Source of the DNA: Russula earlei
Taxonomy: Eukaryota > Basidiomycota > Agaricomycetes > Russulales > Russulaceae
DNA length: 64,000 nucleotides
NCBI GenBank assembly: GCA_025769875.1
Contig: JAGFNK010000004.1
Coordinates: forward strand, 125,001-189,000
Direction of reading: 5' to 3'
In this document: positions 57,583-64,000 of the stretch, one piece after another
Numbering within the stretch: position 1 is the first letter of the stretch
Layout of the letters: every line of letters starts with the position of its first letter
The notes under the pieces: model-generated
The model's input: only the letters and a program-made list of their open reading frames with translations
Told to the model about the DNA's origin: nothing
Database searches by the model: none
Made by a program: the position numbers and the translations under genes

Positions 57583-58411
57583 ATGCCCTCTCTATCTACT
57601 ACTTCCCTTCTTCTCGTAGAGAACATGCGTGTCACACGCTCCATGTCCAAACTTGCCTCGCAGGGTTGCGGTGAGTAAACCTCCTCATGTTGTTTTGCGC
57701 CATTCGATATGACATACTCCAGCCGGGGTGATCGTCCGCCGTCCTCTGTCCAACAGGACGACGTCCACAAACAGCGGCACTAAGCCTTCCGCGAAGCAGG
57801 AGGCATCTCCGCTCAAACCCCTTGTTACGAAGCCTGCCTTCTCTGTCCCGCACCCGTACAAGACCGGCTTTGGTTTCGTCCTCAGGGGTGCTCCTAGAAC
57901 TCCCGAAGAACGCAAGCGTCTGCGCAAAGAGCGGCTTGCATTCTTCCGCAGGGCCCGCGCGTACAAACGCAAGAACCTGCCCAAGTTCAACCTTCGCCGT
58001 GCCCCCGCTGTTGCTGACGATGTCCCATACGTCCGGGAGTACGTCGACGAGCGGATCGGTTGCTACCGCATCATCCCCAGTCCTGCATTGCTTGCCCCGC
58101 CGGCGACGAATGTCCTGGGCCAGATTCTCCATCGTGACACTTTCACCGTCGTACCCGAGATACGCGAACATGCACCGCCCGAGTGGGACGAGTGGCGTCC
58201 GAGGTGCCACCCTGACCTTGATCCCGAGGTCGATTTGTCCATGCTCTCTGTCCCTTCAATGGACGCATCCGGCGACTTCCATCCCTACCATGTCGCACGT
58301 TGTTTCCCCATCTTGTGGCGCAGAGCCCTTGCCGAACACACTTGCGAGGTCCGCGACAAGAAGAAGCGCTCGTCCAAGGCCTGCACCATAGGTGGCCGTC
58401 ACCGCTTGTAG
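57583..58411 (+). CDS. Unrecognised basic protein
   Basis: No family recognised. ATG 57583 gives MPSLSTTSLLLVENMRVTRS and then MSKLASQG. A GTGAGT..CAG intron (57671-57722) leads to GVIVRRPLSNRTTSTNSGTK. The rest is one exon: HPYKTGFGFVLRGAPRTPEE, RKRLRKERLAFFRRARAYKR, DDVPYVREYVDERIGCYRII, LGQILHRDTFTVVPEIREHA, PEWDEWRPRCHPDLDPEVDL and HPYHVARCFPILWRRALAEH, ending CTIGGRHRL. The first third is very basic and helical; the rest mixes aromatic and acidic residues. No signal peptide or membrane segment. The frame is clean and codon use is coding-like, so I think it is real, though its promoter is occupied by palindromic repeats. It could be a mobile-element-associated or lineage-specific gene. 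Confidence 0.55.
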
Positions 58412-58659
58412 GGGCACAGCTTGACGTCTCCCTTTCCCGGCGGACCCTGAACAAAGAGCGTCAAGGCCCCTTGCATCTCAGCTAAGTAGTCATATCCATC
58501 ACCTTCCCTTTCCGCGTCCCGGAGTTGTGTCCGTCCGCATGGCGCACCCGCGACTGCGACGTGCGGCGGATGCAGCTCCATCATGGGACCACGGGTCTCC
58601 CAACAGAGGCTTGTGTGTCGGATATGCCCTTTCTTTTCTTTTAGTCCCATTTTCCGCGT
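58412..58659. other. Spacer between orphan gene and repeat mosaic
   Basis: About 250 bp after the stop. No gene seen. It grades into the T-rich tract and acceptor-like tttttttttacag at 58668-58680 that begins the mosaic. Confidence 0.4.
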
Positions 58660-61600
58660 GATATGCCTTTTTTTTTACAGATCCCCAATGGATCAATTAG
58701 CGGCGAGTTTCGATCGAGGGTGCGCACCCATCAAGACCCGATATCGAGTCAAGACCTGGAAGACCTGGAGCAGGATGCCGTAGTACGCTTGGATTTTCGA
58801 GGCTTGGCTAATTTTCCTATGTGGCCCGGACTATGTTGAACTACTGAGCGAGTTTGACTTGTCCCAGGACCCAGCAACTCTCCCGACTTCCCTTGGACTA
58901 CATTTGCTGACATTCTTGCTGCTTCCGCAGACTTTGCCATCCGGTCGATTCGGAATCATGACCGACTTTCTCGTGTCCTTATCTCTACAAGGGCATTCCC
59001 AGCACATGCTTGAGTGACTCTGTATTTCTATCCAAGCATGTTCCGCGTAGCAGAAGCGCCAGTTCTTTTGTGCAGAAGGGTGTGCCCAGGCCGAGGTCAC
59101 GCTTGGATGCTCGAGAGATCGGTGCTTGAGCGCCCTTTGGGCAATAGCGGGGTGCGTGCTTCGACCTCTTGTGAGAGACCATTTCTGACCAATCGTCTAG
59201 TTTGGAATAATAGAGGCATTGGCTTATTAGGTCGGAGGAGTACACTCAGGCCGAGAGTCTGCTCTGACAGCCGAGAAGCCAGTGCTTACGCGCTGTTTGG
59301 GGTCACTCGAAGTAAGCCCCCACGTCCAGTATCCTCACAGACGATCAAAGTTTGACAGCAGCGCTCAACTGCACCTCAACCTCGACTCGACTCTGTCAGC
59401 AAGGGCGTGCGGGACCGAAAGCAGTTCGTATTTCATTTCCTGTCGTCTAACTCATTGTTCCAGAATGGCTTCGGATCATAATGCGTATGCAAGAACGGAC
59501 TTTGAAAGTGACGGGGAATGTTCAGGTCGAGGACATGCCTTGTCACGGACGGGTTCATGCGCGTCTGTACTCGCACTGGCTCAAGGTGCGTGATGTTATC
59601 TGATCCATACCTTACTTGATGGTGTTTAACGAGATCATAAGGACAGGTATCGGACGAATTTCAGTCGATGGGGTGCGCCTGTTTTGTGGGCGAAAGGGCG
59701 CACCCAGGCCGAGGGTGTACCCGATCGTTCGTGAAGCTGGCAGCACCCGAAGCGCAACGGCAGTTGCCCCATGGAGTGGGTCTTCTCGCATTTACACTCG
59801 CGTAATCCATCCTTACAACAGTTCAAGGCCGTCTTGTCCGACGCATTTCCGCATGCTATGGCGTACGCAAAATGCATCATCCATCTACGCCGAGGAGGTC
59901 CTCTCACACCACTGTGTCTATAACAGACATCATACGCTTGATGCATAGCCGAGAAGATTATCCCCTTCCACTTTTCCATGACTATGGCTGATTATTCTCC
60001 CAGATCAAGATCACCTTATCAGGCGTATCAAGTGTGTTGTCTTTGTTGGCGCAGGGGTTTCACTCAGGCCGAGGGTGCGACTTCTCGTCCTCAGAGGCGG
60101 CACCATAATGTGTCTGCATCGCCCCAAGGTGTGTGCTCTCTACCTCCCTTTCGACTCCCCAGGTCACGTTTCGTATGCCCTCCTTCGCATGCCTTGTTTA
60201 CGATGATGTCTAATTTACAGCAAGTATCTCAGTGTGTGGCATCTTGAAGCATACGTAAGGCCGTCAGCTTTCTGGAGGGTGGGGTGCACTCAGGCCGAGG
60301 GTGTGCCTCATCGTCTCTGAGGCTGGCGCCGAGCGCGCTCCGCGATGTCACCAAGTAAGTGCTCGCCGACAATTCTAGCCCCTGTATCTGACAGTGTCTT
60401 GGGACAATTCGATACTGGCTCGACAGGATGAAGAGTTCACGGATGGAATTATCATGCGTTGCACTTGATGTCAAATCCACCTAGCCGAGGATGGGTTGAA
60501 TTCATCATGGACACGCGCTCACTGGAGACCTGTTTGATCCTGTTTTGTCAATGGCTCTACAACTAATGCTCCATTCACGATCTGAACAGATGCTTCTAGG
60601 CGTCAGTGCTGCTTGCGGCGTTGTATGCCCTGGCCGAGGGGATCGCACTTCGCTGCATGTACGTGAGACGCTCCTGTGTCCTCGCCGGGATTCGAGGTGA
60701 GTTCTTTTTTAAGTCCTAATATTGCCCATAACTTTTGCCACCAGACCAAGCTTTAAATCGTCTCGTGGTCGAACCGGTCATACTGTCAACTCGTATATCC
60801 TTGGTGCAAGTGTGGGCGTGTTGGCATCGCTGGCGAAGGAGCGCACGTTGGCCGAGCGTGCGTTTTGACGTCGGTGGTGTCGACACCCCGTGTGATTTCA
60901 GTTTACGTTGCGAAGGTATGTCTTCCGCACGGCCATTATAGTTACAGGCGCTCTGTACCGACGCTTTTCTCATTATATAATAGTCCGGCAGCAGGGGAAA
61001 ATGACTATGCCAGACGGATGAGTGAACCTTGGCCGAAGGACAGTGTTCGGACGTCGTGGTTTGGTCGACCCCACGCGGTTTCGACGTATGTATTATCCCA
61101 TTATCCTAAATGGCTGCTTTGGGAGCTTATCCAACTAGATGCGAGATTTGGACCCCCGCTCGTATTGACGAAAATGCGCCTTTCGTTTACCTTGGATCAT
61201 CCGAACGCGACGATTGTACCCGTGGGCCTATGGAAATTCCAACCTCATTTCATTTTTCTCTTCTTTCTTCTGGAACCTGCTCATTCAAGTCCCTCAGCTG
61301 CCGGCCTCTGTGAAGCGGGTGTTGTCCGGAACCTATTACGACTCAGGGATCGTGATTGCCCATGTCTTGGCTACCGGCCCGTCGAGCTCTCCGACAGGTG
61401 GGAATTTTTCTGTTCACTGGATTGTGTTCGGAGCTGTGTTCGGAGCTCCGCTGAGTGTTGTTACAGGGCCGATATACCGAGGCACCAGTGCCTGCATCTT
61501 CCCATGGAATCGACTTCGCTGGTGGAGGTGTGCTCTCAGGCCGAGGGGGCATGCTCTCTGACTTGCAGAGTCGATTCCTGAGATTTCATGAAAAGTTGAA

Positions 61601-61921
61601 AGGTACGATCCCCTTGCTTCACAACAACCGTATGCTCACCGTCTGCTGTTCGTTCAGTATGTGCGCTTCGCAGACGACGACAGGGTACACTCAAGCCGAG
61701 CTATGCCTCATCACAGCTGGGATTGAGCCCGAGCGTGCCACTCGCGTGCCAAGGTACTAGGTCGTCTACATCCGACTCTGCAGACCAAGGAACTTGCTCT
61801 GCGACTCCAAGATAAGCATAAGCCAACCGAATTAATTAAATCACAGACGACAGCACCGTATTTGACAAGGAACACGCCATGGTTACCTGAGCAATCGGAA
61901 ATCATAATTAGGATGGTTTGG

Positions 61922-62838
61922 ACTGGACGACGTAATCACACCGATGAGTATCTACCTATCTCTCCCAATTCCCGCCCTGGCATCGACGTCCAAAGCACGA
62001 CGTATCGCGACTGCGGCGTGCGGCGGACGCCGATGCCGCTCAAGGGTCACTTCTATCAATCTTCCCCATTCGAAACCGTACTCTCACAGATTCTAGGTAC
62101 TCCAGCGGACTGCAATTACCGACAGGGTGCGCACCCCTCAAGACCTTGGCCTATTAGCAAGACCAGCAAAGCGCTTATAGGCGGTCTCCTGAAAAGCCGA
62201 ATATCCTACGTCCAGGAGTCCGGTCAGTGAGGCCATCGCGGCGATTTTGATTGAATTTTTTTGCGTCTGTTTAGGGGCGCTCAGCTTGGATGTGTGATTT
62301 CGTTGACCCTCCTTTCCACTTCAGGTTCGTTGCGGTGCTCTTCTTCTATTCCAGGATTATCAATGTTTGTCACCGTCGTAATCACTGGACGACGTAATCA
62401 CACCGATGAGTATCTACTATCTCTCCCTATCCCCGCCCTGGCATCGACGTCCAAAGCACGACGTATCGCGACTGCGGCGTGTGGCGGACGCCGATGCCGC
62501 TCAAGGGTCACTTCTATCAATCTTCCCCATTCGAAACCGTACTCTCACAGATTCTAGGTACTCCAGCGGACTGCAATTACCGACAGGGTGCGCACCCCTC
62601 AAGACCTTGGCCTAGTAGCAAGACCAGCAAAGCGCTCATAGGCGGTCTCCTGAGAAGCCGAATATCCTACGTCCAGGAGTCCGGTCAGTGAGGCCATCGC
62701 GGCGATTTTGATTGAATTTGTCGCGTCTGTTTAGGGGCGCTCAGCTTGGATGTGTGATTTCGTTGACCCTCCTTTCCACTTCAGGGTTGTTGCGGTGCTT
62801 TCTTCTATTCCAGGATTATCAATGTGTGTCACCGTCGC
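61922..62838 (+). repeat. 462-bp near-identical tandem duplication
   Basis: Copy 1 starts at 61922 and copy 2 at 62384, both with actggacgacgtaatcacac; copy 2 ends about 62838. They differ at only a handful of positions (for example attttttt versus atttgtcg near 62252 and 62717). A third, strongly diverged partial copy lies at about 63370-63560 (cgacgccgatg-type landmarks and ttctcacagattctag versus ttcacagatcctag). Confidence 0.95.
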
Positions 62839-62880
62839 GGATAATTGGAGGTGTTGTGAGGGACTCAGTGTCACGTTTCA

Positions 62881-63053
62881 GAAAAGGTGCGTTGTTCTGA
62901 CCTTCCTCGGTCTGACAGTTAATCAGGGCTAGGTTTTGCAAGTTATTTGAGCCCTTGGGATTGTCCTTTCCTCCCATGGTCTCAAATAGCTTGCAAAAAA
63001 CTAGCCCTGATTAGCTGTGAGACCAAGGAATAGCATGACAACGCACTTTTTTC
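62881..63053. repeat. Foldback (MITE-like) inverted repeat, about 71-nt arms
   Basis: Left arm 62881-62951 begins gaaaaggtgcgttgt and includes taatcagggctag and gcaagttatttgag. Right arm 62981-63053 begins ctcaaatagcttgc, includes ctagccctgatta and ends caacgcacttttttc. Arms match at roughly 80-85% with a spacer of about 29 nt. No coding sequence inside. Confidence 0.92.
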
Positions 63054-63640
63054 GGAGGAAAGGACAAAAACGGGATCGCCATCTGGCGGAGGAGCGCTCT
63101 CAGGCCGGGGCGGCGTACTTTGCGGCTTACAAAGTCGATTCCTGAGAGTGCACGAAAAGTCAAAAGGTACGATTCCCTTTCCTCACAGGCCGCGGTCGCT
63201 CACTGTCTAGTGTTCGTTCAGTATGTGCACTTCTCAAACAACAACCATAGGGTGCACTCAGGCCGAGGGTATGCCTCATCACATCTGTGCTCGAGCGTAC
63301 CAGTCGCGAACGAGGAGTGCCAAGATGGATTGCCCTGCTTGAACTGGACGACATGTACACGGGGACTACAGGTGAGTATTCATCGTATCTCTTGTCCTTC
63401 CTGCCCTGGAATCGACGACCGAAGCACGACAGACCGCAGCTGCGGCGGGCAGTGGACGCCGATGCTGCTCAGCTGCAGTCTTCGTACTCATATCTGGGAA
63501 TCCTCCCATCTGAAGCCGCATGTCTTTCACAGATCCTAGATTCCAGTAGCTGCCTATCAAGCCCTCGACCGCGTGACAAATTCCATCAGCGCGCGCCAAT
63601 CTCCTCGACGGAAATCCTTGCTCGGGTATGTATTCATTCC

Positions 63641-64000
63641 TAGTGACCTCTTAAAACCTTTCTCTTATAAACACGTCCATCTCTTGCTCATGCCATATAA
63701 ATACGGACAGGCAGAGCGAAAAAAAAAAAGGGGAGGGGGGAAGAAGAATAAATCCAGTAGCGAGTCATCGCAGTCATCTTCTGAGGATGAAATGCCAGCA
63801 CCCAAGCCACCCTTAGCGAATGGGAAAGTGCGTGTCACAGCTTTTATTGCATGACACAAAATTTACTCTTCCATGGCAGTCCGAAGCTACTAGCTGACTC
63901 TTCTTCCGACTCGACGACTCGAGCGATAGCGCATCTGAACATGAACCCATCGCCAAGGTCCCTACCACTACGAGTGGGGCCACCAGGTTACCTGCCAAGA
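63641..64000 (+). CDS. Partial Lys/Ser/acid-rich gene, Nopp140/Srp40-like composition
   Basis: The window ends inside this stretch. After an acceptor-like atacggacag (63710) comes AERKKKRGGGKKNK, then SSSESSQSSSEDEMPAPKPP and LANGK, then a GT..CAG intron (about 63830-63877) leading to SEATS, a Ser/Asp run (DSSSDS, DDSSDS) and SEHEPIAKVPTTTSGATRLP. Alternating Ser/acidic clusters with basic linkers resemble nucleolar phosphoproteins of the Srp40/Nopp140 type. The frame is broken twice in the Ser/Asp run (an in-frame TGA at 63894-63896), so it is either a damaged copy or carries sequence errors. Whether the upstream repeat modules belong to this gene cannot be decided here. Confidence 0.4.

Larger units (their letters stand above)
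58660..63640 (+). repeat. Mosaic of degenerate exon-like repeat modules
   Basis: Thirteen copies of a core resembling ActcAGGCCGAGGGtGtgcc occur on the plus strand near 59086, 59245, 59522, 59704, 60063, 60288, 60628, 60845, 61026, 61533, 61687, 63097 and 63254. Most are preceded by an acceptor-like CAG and followed 30-80 nt later by a donor-like AAG|GTnnGT or CAAG|GTGNGT. In one frame the copies give related peptides: VHSGRGCASSSLRLA, VHSGRGYASSHLCSS, AHPGRGCTRSFVKLA, VCPGRGHAWMLERSV, VLSGRGGMLSDLQSR and ALSGRGGVLCGLQSR. A second recurring subunit (gtgcgcaccc(c/a)tcaagacc) is at about 58721, 62127 and 62587. No long uninterrupted frame exists across the region. It could be decayed tandem gene copies, a many-exon gene damaged by indels, or a non-coding satellite. 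No domain recognised. Confidence 0.7.

Noticed and set aside
58660..63640. CRISPR-like array of regularly spaced repeats
   Set aside because: Cores are degenerate, spacings vary from about 150 to over 1400 bp and the setting is a eukaryotic chromosome with introns.
1..64000. tRNA or rRNA genes
   Set aside because: I looked for cloverleaf-like stems with a T-loop consensus and for rRNA blocks and found none I could support by eye; a covariance-model search would be decisive.

Overview
This window is nuclear DNA of a filamentous basidiomycete, most likely an Agaricomycete. Genes are densely packed on both strands and broken by many short introns of about 50-90 bp with GT..AG ends. The proteins are typical of that group: a fused BioD-BioA protein, a trimethyllysine dioxygenase, two adjacent Ras genes, the alpha-aminoadipate lysine enzyme Lys4, Ilv5 and a Saf4-type splicing factor. 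I rebuilt exons by eye from splice signals and conserved protein motifs. Gene spans below run from start codon to stop codon and include introns.

Layout. 1-12 kb: 3' part of an ARID protein, a Saf4/CCDC130-like splicing factor divergent from ribosomal protein uS10, an inositol-polyphosphate 5-phosphatase, and a Pin3/Lsb-type SH3 protein divergent from the next gene. 11.5-24 kb: a large Nup159/Nup214-type FG nucleoporin, pICln, a four-pass membrane protein and a proline-rich protein with a WH2-like motif. 24-36.9 kb: CoA-type Nudix hydrolase, BioDA, Sec61 beta divergent from SDE2, an orphan gene, homoaconitase and trimethyllysine dioxygenase. 36.9-39.95 kb: about 3 kb with no gene I can support. 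39.95-51.4 kb: Ilv5, a DUF1295-type membrane reductase divergent from the complex I assembly factor CIA30, two tandem Ras GTPases with different CaaX boxes, and a seven-pass receptor-like protein. 51.8-57.1 kb: DNA polymerase eta (Rad30) and a Rieske-containing AIFM3-like flavoprotein. 57.1-58.4 kb: nested palindromes and an unrecognised gene. 58.6-63.6 kb: a mosaic of degenerate exon-like repeat modules, a 462-bp tandem duplication and a foldback element. The window ends in a partial Lys/Ser-rich acidic gene.

The genes do not form one pathway. Several products act in mitochondria (Lys4, Ilv5, CIA30, probably the AIFM3-like protein). Others serve splicing and snRNP assembly (Saf4-like, SDE2, pICln), transport (Nup159, Sec61 beta), signalling (Ras pair, receptor, 5-phosphatase, SH3 protein) and DNA-damage tolerance (Rad30).

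Two points matter to anyone using this annotation. First, several conserved genes are interrupted by single extra bases, nearly all shifting the frame the same way, which looks like residual insertion errors in the assembly rather than gene death. Second, the best candidate for something undescribed is the repeat mosaic at 58.6-63.6 kb, where a short core around AGGCCGAGGG recurs 13 times in exon-like contexts.
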